From Candidatus Gastranaerophilales bacterium (GTDB lineage Bacteria; Cyanobacteriota; Vampirovibrionia; Gastranaerophilales; Gastranaerophilaceae), in the NCBI GenBank assembly GCA_944324135.1, contig CALUVE010000003.1, forward strand, positions 47,135-111,134: DNA of 64,000 bases, written 5' to 3'. The notes under the pieces are model-generated. The model searched no databases. It saw only the letters and a list, made by a program, of their open reading frames with translations, and had not been told where the DNA came from. Positions 1 to 6,558 of this stretch are shown here, piece by piece. Each line of letters opens with the position of its first letter. Position 1 is the first letter of the stretch. The position numbers and the translations under genes are program-made.

Positions 1-68
1 TTTAATATACTATTCAGATATCAAATAAAGGTTAATGTACTATTTAGACAAATTTGCAGGAGGTTAAG

Positions 69-275
69 ATGCAAGAATTACAAGAACAAATTGGTTTTTC
101 AGCTGGTCAAATCTATGATTATTTGAACAATAACGGAGAAACAACTTTCTCTAAAATTAAAAAAGAATTAGATTTGAAAGGCAATTTTGCTGATTTAGGT
201 CTCGGCTGGTTAGCAAGAGAAGACAAAGTAGCTATTTCTAAAAAAGGTTCTTCTGTTAACGTAAGACTTAAATAG
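69..275 (+). CDS. Small winged helix-turn-helix protein (DUF2582-like)
   Basis: A 68-residue protein that reads as one compact winged-helix domain. The N-terminal helix (residues 5-20) is followed by TTFSKIKKELDL, which looks like the second helix, then GLGWLAREDKVAI and a short beta wing ending NVRLK. This pattern matches the DUF2582 family of small winged-helix proteins, whose role is unknown. The start is the ATG at 69 because AGGAGGT lies five bases upstream at 58-64; an in-frame TTG at 54 would put the ribosome site inside the gene. A hairpin terminator follows at 302-330. DNA or RNA binding is inferred from the fold only. Confidence 0.75.
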   Translation: MQELQEQIGFSAGQIYDYLNNNGETTFSKIKKELDLKGNFADLGLGWLAREDKVAISKKGSSVNVRLK

Positions 276-301
276 TTGTTTGTAAGACAAATTTAAAAAA
301 A

Positions 302-330
302 GCACTTCCGATATCAGGAAGTGCTTTTTT
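302..330. terminator. Bidirectional hairpin terminator
   Basis: An 8-bp perfect stem (GCACTTCC / GGAAGTGC) with a 7-nt loop is followed by six T on the plus strand and preceded by a run of A. It sits between the convergent winged-helix and HAD genes and can serve both. Confidence 0.85.
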
Positions 331-333
331 AAA

Positions 334-681
334 TCATTTGTACCAGGGACTAAAATTGTTAATTCGTGAAAGTACAGACTGGTAGTTCCCCTCAAAACAT
401 ATACATCTGTCATCAATGTACAAAAAAGCAGGCTCTTTGTGGTCAGTTATGCCTGTAATATACCTGTCAAGCCGATTTTCTTTGAGCCAATTTTTAACTA
501 AGAAAGCCTGACGAGCAGAAAATATTTTTAACTCAAAGTTTTCTGACAATTTTTCAAGAAATTCTTTCGCACCGTTTTTTATCGAGGGTATGTATTCTTC
601 CTTGTAATCCCCGTTGTAATTATTCAGAACCCCGTCCAAATCAATTAATATAATTTTCTTTTTATTAGTATTATTATTCAT
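334..681 (-). CDS. HAD-like phosphatase, short
   Basis: A 115-residue HAD-superfamily protein. Motif I is visible as LIDLDGVLNN, with the catalytic Asp pair in DLDG. Motif II is FSAR, and the loop TDHKEPAFLYIDDR carries the Lys and the acidic DD of motifs III/IV. There is no sizeable cap domain, so a small phosphomonoester substrate is likely; the FCP/5'-nucleotidase-like end of the family is possible. The ATG at 681 is preferred over a GTG at 687, which falls inside a perfect palindrome. No Shine-Dalgarno is visible. It is divergent from the XRE gene and shares the palindrome upstream. Confidence 0.7.
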   Translation of the reverse strand: MNNNTNKKKIILIDLDGVLNNYNGDYKEEYIPSIKNGAKEFLEKLSENFELKIFSARQAFLVKNWLKENRLDRYITGITDHKEPAFLYIDDRCICFEGNYQSVLSRINNFSPWYK

Positions 682-684
682 AAA

Positions 685-722
685 CACATATTATTATACG
701 TTTATACGTATAATAATATGTG
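685..722. promoter_or_regulatory. Perfect 17-bp inverted repeat between divergent genes
   Basis: Two 17-bp arms (685-701 and 706-722) are exact reverse complements around a TTAT loop. The element lies between the HAD gene (minus) and the XRE regulator (plus) and contains TATAAT-like sequence on both strands, so it may be both a divergent promoter and an operator. It lacks a U-tract, so a terminator is unlikely. Confidence 0.6.
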
Positions 723-759
723 GGAATTACTCCTGTCAAGTATTAAAATATTTAATACT

Positions 760-987
760 ATGATTACCGATTTGGAGCAATTAAAAAAGAATCTAGGTCT
801 TAAAATACATATAGAGCGTCAAAAGAGTAAAATAACTCAGGAAGAATTAGCCGAATGGGCAGACGTCAGTGTTGCGACTCTTAGCAATGTCGAACGGGGT
901 CTTGTTCTGCCGACTCTTGAAAGTGCTGCAAAGATTGCAAACGCACTGCAGTTGTCTCTGCCGGAACTGTTTACTTTTAATTTTTAA
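760..987 (+). CDS. XRE-family helix-turn-helix regulator
   Basis: A 75-residue protein that is almost entirely a Cro/CI-type helix-turn-helix domain: KITQEELAEWADVSVATLSNVERG is the classic helix 2-turn-helix 3 region with the conserved Q, E, A, V, S and E-x-G positions, followed by PTLESAAKIANALQ and SLPELF. Such single-domain regulators bind palindromic operators as dimers. An ATG at 718 is possible but lies inside the 685-722 palindrome; neither start has a clear Shine-Dalgarno. Autoregulation through that palindrome is an inference from position. Confidence 0.8.
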   Translation: MITDLEQLKKNLGLKIHIERQKSKITQEELAEWADVSVATLSNVERGLVLPTLESAAKIANALQLSLPELFTFNF

Positions 988-1012
988 TTTCTTTAAATAT
1001 TGCAAAAAAAAA

Positions 1013-1036
1013 GAGCTTTCTTTTTGGAAAAAGCTC
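1013..1036 (+). terminator. Weak terminator-like hairpin after the XRE gene
   Basis: GAGCTTT (1013-1019) pairs with AAAGCTC (1030-1036), and a T-rich stretch follows after a short CCGG interruption. It is the only terminator candidate after the XRE gene. Confidence 0.35.
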
Positions 1037-1197
1037 CCGGAATTTTTTACAATTCCTCGTGTAAAAGGTTAGTAGGTAGAAAGTAGAAGGTATTAGTAAG
1101 TAATATGTGTAAGTCTGTTTTGTATATCGTTCTTATATATCTATAAAGTAAAATTTATATAAAAAATTGCGGATTTACTCATTTTCTGTAACAAATA

Positions 1198-1227
1198 TTT
1201 ACATTGTTATTTCGCGCGGTTTATAAT
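1198..1227 (+). promoter_or_regulatory. Promoter of coaD
   Basis: TTTACA (1198-1203) and TATAAT (1222-1227) are 18 bp apart, about 30 bp upstream of the coaD start. The 988-1197 stretch before it is AT-rich with no further feature that I can see. Confidence 0.65.
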
Positions 1228-1258
1228 ATAATTTTAAAGTCGACCAGAAAGGAAAACT

Positions 1259-1729
1259 ATGAAAGTAGCGATATATCCGGGGAGTTTTGACCCGATAACA
1301 AAAGGACACCTTGATATACTAAAGACAGGCGCAGGTATATTTGATAAAGTAATCATTGCTGTGGCTAGAAACTCCGAAAAACACGGGTTTTTAACTATAG
1401 AAGAACGTGTTAAATTGATTAAAGAAAGTGTAACAGACCTGAATAACGTAGAAGTTGACTGTTTTGACGGATTGACCGTAAATTACGCAAAAAAATGCGG
1501 TGCGCAGGTGCTTATCCGCGGTTTGAGGGCGGTTTCTGATTTTGAATACGAGTTGCAGCTTTCTCAGGCTAATAGTGCGCTGGATTCAGATATAAAGACA
1601 GTATTTTTGACTACAAAACCTAAATACAACTTTATCTCTTCAAGTACAATACGAGAAATACTTTTGAACGGTGGAGATATCTCAAAATTTGTCCCTGAGC
1701 CGGTTTTTGAATATTTAACCAATCGTTAA
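1259..1729 (+). CDS. coaD: Pantetheine-phosphate adenylyltransferase
   Basis: CoaD transfers AMP from ATP to 4'-phosphopantetheine, the penultimate step of coenzyme A synthesis in the cytosol. The nucleotidyltransferase signature is at the N-terminus (YPGSFDPITKGHLD, with the T-x-G-H motif ending near residue 17). NYAKKCGAQVLIRGLRAVSDFEYE is the conserved substrate loop, and ISSSTIRE near residue 130 is the second ATP-binding motif. At 156 residues it is close to the usual length (about 160). The start has AAAGGAAAA upstream. The coiled-coil gene follows after 81 bp. Confidence 0.95.
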   Translation: MKVAIYPGSFDPITKGHLDILKTGAGIFDKVIIAVARNSEKHGFLTIEERVKLIKESVTDLNNVEVDCFDGLTVNYAKKCGAQVLIRGLRAVSDFEYELQLSQANSALDSDIKTVFLTTKPKYNFISSSTIREILLNGGDISKFVPEPVFEYLTNR

Positions 1730-1810
1730 GATATTTAAGCCCAGTGAAATTAATTATTTGACAATTATTTCAGGCTTATGTAGAATGTAAGTATTAAGAA
1801 AGGTATATGT

Positions 1811-2425
1811 GTGACAGACATGCAACAAAACGGAGTATACGATTTACTGAAATTATTGGAAATATCACTGGATGAGGGCTTCCCGCTTATCCCGAGAAGA
1901 TATACAATTGTAAAAACAAAAGAAATTGAAACATTAATAGACAGAATATATGCGGCATTACCTGTGGAAGTTCAGGAAGCACGTGCTTTTTTGAGACGCA
2001 GAGAAGAACTTCAGCTTGAAGCCCAGCAAAAAGCTGAAAGAATTATAAATGATGCACAGATGGAAGCAGATAGAAAACTCAGCGAGGCTGACTTTATCAA
2101 AGCTCTGGAAAAAGAAGGCATCAGAATAAGAACTCAAGTTCAGGAAGAATGCGAAGAAATCAAACGTAAAGCAATGGAAGAGGCTGATAATATCCGCGTT
2201 CAGGCTACAGAAGATGCTATGAAAACCAGAGAGGGTGCAGAATTGTACGCAGAACAGGTTCTCACTAATCTGGAACGCGACTTGACTCAATTACAGCAAG
2301 TAGTTAAAAACGGTCAGGTCTATATGGAAAAACTCAGAGCAGACAATTATGGCTCTTATGATTATTCATCGCCATACAGCACACGTGATTCTGCTGTGAA
2401 AATGACAGATTATAAAATAAATTAA
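1811..2425 (+). CDS. DivIVA-like / F0 subunit b-like coiled-coil protein
   Basis: A 204-residue soluble protein with no signal peptide or membrane segment. Residues 1-55 form a short head containing IPRRYTIVKTKEIETLIDRI, followed by LPVEVQEARAFLRRREEL and then a long Glu/Ala/Arg-rich coiled coil (about 65-180) with the QQKAERIINDAQMEADRK pattern seen in many cyanobacterial and Gram-positive coiled-coil proteins that are loosely annotated as ATP-synthase b-like or DivIVA-like. The tail is Tyr/Ser rich. Its place after coaD recalls cyanobacterial arrangements, which is recollection and not tested. GTG at 1811 is used; an ATG at 1820 is an alternative. A cell-division or scaffold role is an inference. 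Confidence 0.65.
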   Translation: MTDMQQNGVYDLLKLLEISLDEGFPLIPRRYTIVKTKEIETLIDRIYAALPVEVQEARAFLRRREELQLEAQQKAERIINDAQMEADRKLSEADFIKALEKEGIRIRTQVQEECEEIKRKAMEEADNIRVQATEDAMKTREGAELYAEQVLTNLERDLTQLQQVVKNGQVYMEKLRADNYGSYDYSSPYSTRDSAVKMTDYKIN

Positions 2426-2448
2426 TTATTAATAAAATCAATTTATCT

Positions 2449-2483
2449 AAAAGAGTATTCGATATCCCGATTACTCTTTTTTT
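2449..2483 (+). terminator. Hairpin terminator after the coiled-coil gene
   Basis: AAAAGAGTA (2449-2457) pairs with TACTCTTTT (2472-2480), and the T-run continues past the stem. Confidence 0.8.
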
Positions 2484-2564
2484 ATGCATGTTTTATGCTT
2501 ATTGTTTGTTAACAATTTGTTTGCATTTTATTTTTTTTGTTTTATGATGTTTACATAAGCCGAA

Positions 2565-2598
2565 AAAATAGAATGTGATATCTCTCACATTCTATTTT
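2565..2598 (+). promoter_or_regulatory. 14-bp hairpin in the rpmG leader
   Basis: A perfect 14-bp stem (2565-2578 with 2585-2598) encloses a 6-nt loop and ends in UUUU on the RNA. It lies between a plausible promoter (TTGCAT 2521-2526, TATGAT 2543-2548) and rpmG. It could be an attenuator or an mRNA-protecting 5' hairpin. Confidence 0.5.
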
Positions 2599-2637
2599 AA
2601 AAAGGAGAAAAGTAATAACTAAATAAGGAATAAAACA

Positions 2638-2805
2638 ATGGGTATCAAAGGAAAAAATGACAGAATGGTAGTTCTTGCTTGTGAAGATTGCAAAGAAAGA
2701 AACTACACAACAGTAAAAAATAAGAAAAATACAAAAGACAGACTTGAGTTGAGCAAATACTGCCCGACTTGCAAAAAACATACCAACCACAAAGAAACTA
2801 AGTAG
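2638..2805 (+). CDS. rpmG: 50S ribosomal protein L33, zinc-ribbon form
   Basis: A 55-residue L33 of the large ribosomal subunit. It carries two Cys pairs, CEDC near residue 15 and CPTC near residue 42, which form the zinc ribbon of the C+ paralogue, and the family pattern [12 protein letters not shown] followed by LELSKYCP. Some bacteria also carry a Cys-free L33 copy, but none is visible here. AAGGAAT precedes the ATG. It starts the rpmG - tRNA-Trp - secE - nusG - rplK - rplA series, a common bacterial order. Confidence 0.95.
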   Translation: MGIKGKNDRMVVLACEDCKERNYTTVKNKKNTKDRLELSKYCPTCKKHTNHKETK

Positions 2806-2862
2806 GCGGCTTCTCGGCAGGGTGCAGCAAAGCCCCTCCATACGTTGTTCCTATTGAGCAGC

Positions 2863-2947
2863 GCAAATTTGATAAAATTTGCATAACGAAAATAAGGAGC
2901 AGGTAAGCCGAATAACCCGCAAGGTCAAATTACCGTGAATTTCACGG
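2863..2947 (+). repeat. Two small palindromes between rpmG and tRNA-Trp
   Basis: GCAAATTT-GATA-AAATTTGC occupies 2863-2882 (8-bp stem), and CCGTGAA-T-TTCACGG occupies 2933-2947 (7-bp stem) just before the tRNA. They may mark RNA processing or folding of the rpmG-tRNA spacer. No gene is seen in 2806-2952. Confidence 0.45.
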
Positions 2948-2952
2948 TTTAA

Positions 2953-3025
2953 GCGTCCTTAGTTCAGTTGGTAGAACGTCGGTCTCCAAAACCGGATGTC
3001 GAGGGTTCGAGTCCTTCAGGGCGCG
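2953..3025 (+). tRNA. tRNA-Trp (CCA)
   Basis: A 73-nt cloverleaf. The acceptor arms GCGTCCT and AGGGCGC pair over 7 bp, the D stem is GTTC/GAAC, the anticodon loop CTCCAAA contains CCA, and the T arm has GGTTCGAGTCC. The 3' CCA is not encoded. It lies directly before secE, the classic tRNA-Trp/secE/nusG arrangement. Confidence 0.95.
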
Positions 3026-3055
3026 ATTTATAAAAATAAAATAAGGATTTTTACT

Positions 3056-3280
3056 ATGATAGGCTCAGAAAATGCTACTCCGGCATGGATGGCACAAACA
3101 ATGAATTCAATACAAACCTACTTCCGCGGCGTAAAAGCCGAATGGGGAAAGATTAACTGGCCTGAAAGACGTCAGGTAGTTACAGAAACAATTTTTGTTA
3201 TAGCAATTGTTTTTGTATTTACCGTTGCAGTTTATTTAATGGATATAATTTTTAAAGGGTTACTCAGCTTAATTAAGTAA
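3056..3280 (+). CDS. secE: Preprotein translocase subunit SecE
   Basis: A 74-residue SecE, the small clamp-like subunit of the SecYEG channel in the inner membrane. The amphipathic region YFRGVKAEWGKINWPERRQV carries the family's conserved W-P core, and one membrane span follows (about residues 47-70). AAGGATTTTT precedes the ATG. Reading-frame continuation upstream runs through the tRNA and is not used. nusG follows after 22 bp. Confidence 0.95.
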   Translation: MIGSENATPAWMAQTMNSIQTYFRGVKAEWGKINWPERRQVVTETIFVIAIVFVFTVAVYLMDIIFKGLLSLIK

Positions 3281-3302
3281 CTAACAAAGAATAAGGTGGC
3301 TT

Positions 3303-3941
3303 ATGACTAAAAAAGAAAAATCAATGGAAGAACAATTGAACGAAGATTTGCAGGCAGAAAAAGAAGAGGCAGAAGCACAGGCTCAGGCTGAAGCAGAAGC
3401 TAAAAAAGCCAAGAAAAATCAAAAACGCTGGTACATCGTTCATACATATTCAGGACACGAAAACAAGGTTAAAGTAAACCTTGAAAAACGTATTGAATAT
3501 ATGAACATGGGCGAAAAAATCTTCAGAGTAGAAGTTCCTCAAAAAACAGTTACCCAGGTAAAATCAGGCAAGAAACAAGAAAGAGAAGAAAAAATCTTCC
3601 CAGGATATGTTCTTGTAGAAATGATTATGGACGAGGACAGCTGGTATGTTGTAAGACACACAGCAGGGGTTACAAAATTCGTAGGGTCAGCAAAAAGACC
3701 TATACCTGCTAAAGACAGTGAAATCAAAAAGATTATCAACCGCTCTACATCAACAACTCAGAAAATTGAGCTTGATGTTAAAGCAGGCGACAAAGTCAGA
3801 ATTATCTCAGGACCGTTCGCAGACTTTATCGCTGATATTATTGAAGTTTATCCTGATAAATATAAACTTCGTGCAAATGTATCAATCTTCGGTCGTGAAA
3901 CACCGGTTGAACTTGAATACAAACAAATCAACAAATTATAA
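3303..3941 (+). CDS. nusG: Transcription termination/antitermination factor NusG
   Basis: NusG binds RNA polymerase to increase processivity and couples to Rho or the ribosome. After a 40-residue Glu/Ala/Lys-rich extension, the NGN domain begins at RWYIVHTYSGHENKVK and includes FPGYVLVEM and VRHTAGVTKFVG. The KOW motif is at about residues 158-190 (AGDKVRIISGPFADFIADI), followed by the C-terminal strand FGRETPVELEY. At 212 residues it is longer than E. coli NusG only because of the charged N-terminus. The start follows AAGGTGGCTT. Confidence 0.95.
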   Translation: MTKKEKSMEEQLNEDLQAEKEEAEAQAQAEAEAKKAKKNQKRWYIVHTYSGHENKVKVNLEKRIEYMNMGEKIFRVEVPQKTVTQVKSGKKQEREEKIFPGYVLVEMIMDEDSWYVVRHTAGVTKFVGSAKRPIPAKDSEIKKIINRSTSTTQKIELDVKAGDKVRIISGPFADFIADIIEVYPDKYKLRANVSIFGRETPVELEYKQINKL

Positions 3942-4009
3942 TAACTCTGGCAGCCTTGCAGCGTGAGCACAAGGTTGTCTGCAAAATTGTAATAAACAGT
4001 ACAAAAAAC

Positions 4010-4037
4010 GTGGAAGGGACGCCCCCGCTATAACCAC
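4010..4037 (+). promoter_or_regulatory. Putative L1-binding stem-loop before rplK
   Basis: GTGG pairs with CCAC and GGG with CCC, with a conserved asymmetric AA / GCTATAA internal loop between the stems. A 28-nt element of the same design precedes rplA at 4481-4508. It lies 14 nt upstream of the rplK start, where L1 binding would block initiation. Confidence 0.6.
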
Positions 4038-4051
4038 AAAAGGAGAAAAAA

Positions 4052-4477
4052 ATGGCAAAGAAAGTAGTAGGAAAAATTAAGCTTCAAATTGAAGCCGGCA
4101 AAGCAAATCCGTCACCACCGGTTGGTCCTGCTCTGGGTCAGCATGGTGTTAACATCATGGATTTCTGTAAGCAATTCAATGCTAAAACCGAATCACAAGC
4201 AGGATATATTATCCCGGTTGTTATTGATGTTTACGAAGACAGAAGTTTCACATTCGTAACAAAATCACCACCAGCTCCTGTTTTGATTAAAAAAGCTTTG
4301 AATCTCTCAAAAGGTTCTGCAGCTCCTAACAAAGATAAAGTTGCTGAAATCACAAGAGAACAGCTTGAAGAAATCGCTAAAATTAAAATGAATGACTTGA
4401 ACGCAACAACTATGGAAGCTGCAGTGAATATGATTAAAGGTTCTTGCAGAGCTATGGGTGTTACTGTTAAAGAATAA
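4052..4477 (+). CDS. rplK: 50S ribosomal protein L11
   Basis: L11 forms the GTPase-associated stalk base with 23S rRNA. The family signatures are clear: [25 protein letters not shown] at the N-terminus, the linker with [14 protein letters not shown] and [13 protein letters not shown], and the C-terminal rRNA-binding domain ending [15 protein letters not shown]. The length of 141 residues is exactly typical. AAAGGAG precedes the ATG, and a putative L1-type operator lies just upstream. rplA follows after 48 bp. Confidence 0.98.
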   Translation: MAKKVVGKIKLQIEAGKANPSPPVGPALGQHGVNIMDFCKQFNAKTESQAGYIIPVVIDVYEDRSFTFVTKSPPAPVLIKKALNLSKGSAAPNKDKVAEITREQLEEIAKIKMNDLNATTMEAAVNMIKGSCRAMGVTVKE

Positions 4478-4480
4478 TGT

Positions 4481-4508
4481 ATGGAAGGGGTAAACCCGTT
4501 ATTACCAT
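4481..4508 (+). promoter_or_regulatory. Putative L1-binding stem-loop before rplA
   Basis: This is the second copy of the 28-nt element. ATGG pairs with CCAT and GGG with CCC around TAAA, and the AA / GTTATTA internal loop is retained. The outer pair covaries between copies (G-C at 4010/4037, A-T here), which supports RNA structure. Confidence 0.6.
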
Positions 4509-4525
4509 GAAAGGAAAAATTAAAA

Positions 4526-5251
4526 ATGGCAAAATTAACTAAAAAACAAAGAAAAATGCAGGAAATGCTGGAAGGTTTTGAACAACCGTCTACAGCAGTA
4601 AATGCAGTTAAAAAATTACAGGAAATTTCAAAAGAAGTTTCTAAATTCAACGAAACAGTTGAATGCCACATGAGATTAGGTATTGACGTTCGTCAAGCTG
4701 ACCAGCAAATCAGATCTACAGTAGTATTACCTGCAGGTCTTGGTAAAGAAGTCAGAGTTTGCGTTATCGCAAAAGGTGCAAAAGTTACTGAAGCTAAAGA
4801 TGCAGGTGCTGATTTCTACGGTACAGAAGAAATTATCGACAAGATTTCAGGCGGCTGGTTTGAATTTGATACATTAATCGCAACACCTGACTGTATGGGT
4901 ATGTTAGGTAAACTCGGTCGTGTTTTAGGTCCTAAAGGCTTGATGCCTAACCCTAAAACCGGTACAGTTACTCTTGATATAGCTAAAGCTGTAAAAGATG
5001 CTAAAGCTGGTAAAGTTGAATTCCGTGCTGATAAACAGGGTATGATTCACTGCCCTATCGGTAAAGTTCAATTCACAGAAGAAGATTTGCTTAAAAACTT
5101 TGCAACTCTTGCAGATGCAATTTTGAGAGCTAAACCTTCATCAGCAAAAGGTACATTCGTTAGATCAGTATACCTTGCAACAACTATGGGGCCTGGTATC
5201 AAATTAGATCCTAAAAACCTTGCAGCTGAAGTGAAAGAAGTAATTGCGTAG
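4526..5251 (+). CDS. rplA: 50S ribosomal protein L1
   Basis: L1 binds the L1 stalk of 23S rRNA and, in well-studied bacteria, represses its own operon. Motifs include [29 protein letters not shown], the central domain with [12 protein letters not shown] and [21 protein letters not shown], and the return strand [18 protein letters not shown]. The length of 241 residues is slightly above usual. A terminator follows at once, so rplJ and rplL are not cotranscribed here. Confidence 0.98.
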   Translation: MAKLTKKQRKMQEMLEGFEQPSTAVNAVKKLQEISKEVSKFNETVECHMRLGIDVRQADQQIRSTVVLPAGLGKEVRVCVIAKGAKVTEAKDAGADFYGTEEIIDKISGGWFEFDTLIATPDCMGMLGKLGRVLGPKGLMPNPKTGTVTLDIAKAVKDAKAGKVEFRADKQGMIHCPIGKVQFTEEDLLKNFATLADAILRAKPSSAKGTFVRSVYLATTMGPGIKLDPKNLAAEVKEVIA

Positions 5252-5269
5252 GCTATATAAAATTAAAAG

Positions 5270-5304
5270 ATGATGCTCTTAATTTTTAAGGGCATCATTT
5301 TTTA
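5270..5304 (+). terminator. Hairpin terminator after rplA
   Basis: A 13-bp stem (5270-5282 with 5286-5298, one G-U pair) is followed by TTTTTT. It ends the secE-nusG-rplK-rplA transcript. Confidence 0.9.
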
Positions 5305-5330
5305 TGTTATAATATATTTTGGAGGAGCAC

Positions 5331-5942
5331 ATGAAAAAGGGGTTATTTATCACATTTGAGGGAGCTGACGGGTGCGGAAAAACCACACAGCTCAAACTTG
5401 CAGCCGAATATTTGCAAAAGAAAGGGGAAATCGTTCTTGTTACAAGAGAGCCCGGTGCAAAAGGTTTGGGCGAAAAATTGCGCGATATTCTTTTGAATTA
5501 TGATGGTGTTGTCTCAGATAGATGTGAAGCATTTCTTTTTCTTGCTGATAGAGCGCAGCATATTGATACTATTGTGACCCCGGCTGTAGAATCAGGCAAG
5601 ATTGTCCTCTGTGACAGGCATATTGATAGCACGGTTGCTTATCAGGGGTATGGAAGAGGACAGGATATTGAGCAAATTAATAAGCTGAATATGCTTGCGA
5701 CAGGAAATAAAAAACCTGATTTAACCATTGTTTTTGATGTTGATGTAGAAACCTCTATGGCACGTGTCGGAGCGGAAAAAGACAGAATGGAAAGCGCCGG
5801 AAGAGAATTCTTCAACCGTGTCCGTTTCGGGTATCTTGAAATAGCAAAACAAGAATCCGAAAGAGTCAGAGTTCTTGATGCTACTAAATCTATTGAAGAT
5901 GTTCAAAAAGATGTCATTAAACTAATAGATTCTCTTTTTTAG
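5331..5942 (+). CDS. tmk: Thymidylate kinase
   Basis: Phosphorylates dTMP to dTDP with ATP. The P-loop FEGADGCGKTT sits at residues 9-19, TREPG is the substrate motif after it, CDRHIDSTVAYQGYGRG is the DR-x-x-x-S/T motif with the base-binding loop, and the LID carries GAEKDRMESAGREFFNRVR. The ATG at 5331 is preceded by GGAGG at 5321-5325; an in-frame TTG at 5319 would overlap that site. The 3' end overlaps the convergent minus-strand gene by 26 bp, with no terminator between them. Confidence 0.95.
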   Translation: MKKGLFITFEGADGCGKTTQLKLAAEYLQKKGEIVLVTREPGAKGLGEKLRDILLNYDGVVSDRCEAFLFLADRAQHIDTIVTPAVESGKIVLCDRHIDSTVAYQGYGRGQDIEQINKLNMLATGNKKPDLTIVFDVDVETSMARVGAEKDRMESAGREFFNRVRFGYLEIAKQESERVRVLDATKSIEDVQKDVIKLIDSLF

Positions 5943-6552
5943 GGATTTTAACAACGTCTATAACATTCAAATCTCTAAAGTGTGAGATGACTTTTATATT
6001 TTCAGGATTGTTGGTATTTTCTTTTGCCAGCATAGCCCCGATAATAGCTTCAAGTTGTGCCATAGGCATCATATTTACAGGCAAATCTTCATAGCCCCAT
6101 TCGTATTTCAATGCCTGCTGTAGAAATTTGCAATCTGCCGGAGAGCGTTCTTTAAAACAGGAATTAAGGTGCATACTCTGGCGGGTCAGGTATATCTCAA
6201 ACCTGTTAACCTCAACCCCCTGTTCTTCCTGCAGTGTTTTAAAAAACTCTGCTCCGCGAGTGGAGTATCTTTGTGTCCAGTTATCCTGATTGGGCATCAA
6301 AGGGTTTGTTGCAACCATCTGATACGGTTTTGAAAGTACTCTCCACTTGCCGTTGAGCATTGTTTTGTCCCACGGCAGGGATACACAGATTTTTGATTGT
6401 TTCAGTGATGAAAAATTTTCGAAAAAATGAATGACATCATTCATTTTGTACAATTTATCAATCATGATTATGCTGTTGTTATCATCCATAATAGCCAGCC
6501 CTGTATCAATGGTTGAGCCGGCTGATAGAGATAATCCTACATAATAATTCAT
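5917..6552 (-). CDS. RNase H-like (DUF429-like) protein
   Basis: A 211-residue protein of uncertain role. The opening YYVGLSLSAGSTIDTGLAIMDDNN reads like the first hairpin of an RNase H-fold, as in DUF429 proteins. Later motifs ICVSLPWD, RRGAE-like YSTRGAEFF, and the C-terminal QLEAIIGAMLAKEN helix also fit that family. It is the last gene of the minus-strand gyrB-adk-map run, 6 bp after map, and its tail overlaps tmk by 26 bp. Assignment to the family is by pattern only and no catalytic set is confirmed. Confidence 0.45.
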   Translation of the reverse strand: MNYYVGLSLSAGSTIDTGLAIMDDNNSIIMIDKLYKMNDVIHFFENFSSLKQSKICVSLPWDKTMLNGKWRVLSKPYQMVATNPLMPNQDNWTQRYSTRGAEFFKTLQEEQGVEVNRFEIYLTRQSMHLNSCFKERSPADCKFLQQALKYEWGYEDLPVNMMPMAQLEAIIGAMLAKENTNNPENIKVISHFRDLNVIDVVKIPKKENLLV

Positions 6553-6558
6553 CAGGTT

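Noticed and set aside
2996..3055. Longer secE start running through tRNA-Trp
   Set aside because: The extension overlaps the tRNA gene and begins inside its anticodon arm region; ATG at 3056 has a Shine-Dalgarno and matches the family start.
4231..4671. Long minus-strand reading antisense to rplK/rplA
   Set aside because: It lies opposite two unmistakable ribosomal-protein genes and shows no ribosome site or family motif; it is a codon-bias shadow.
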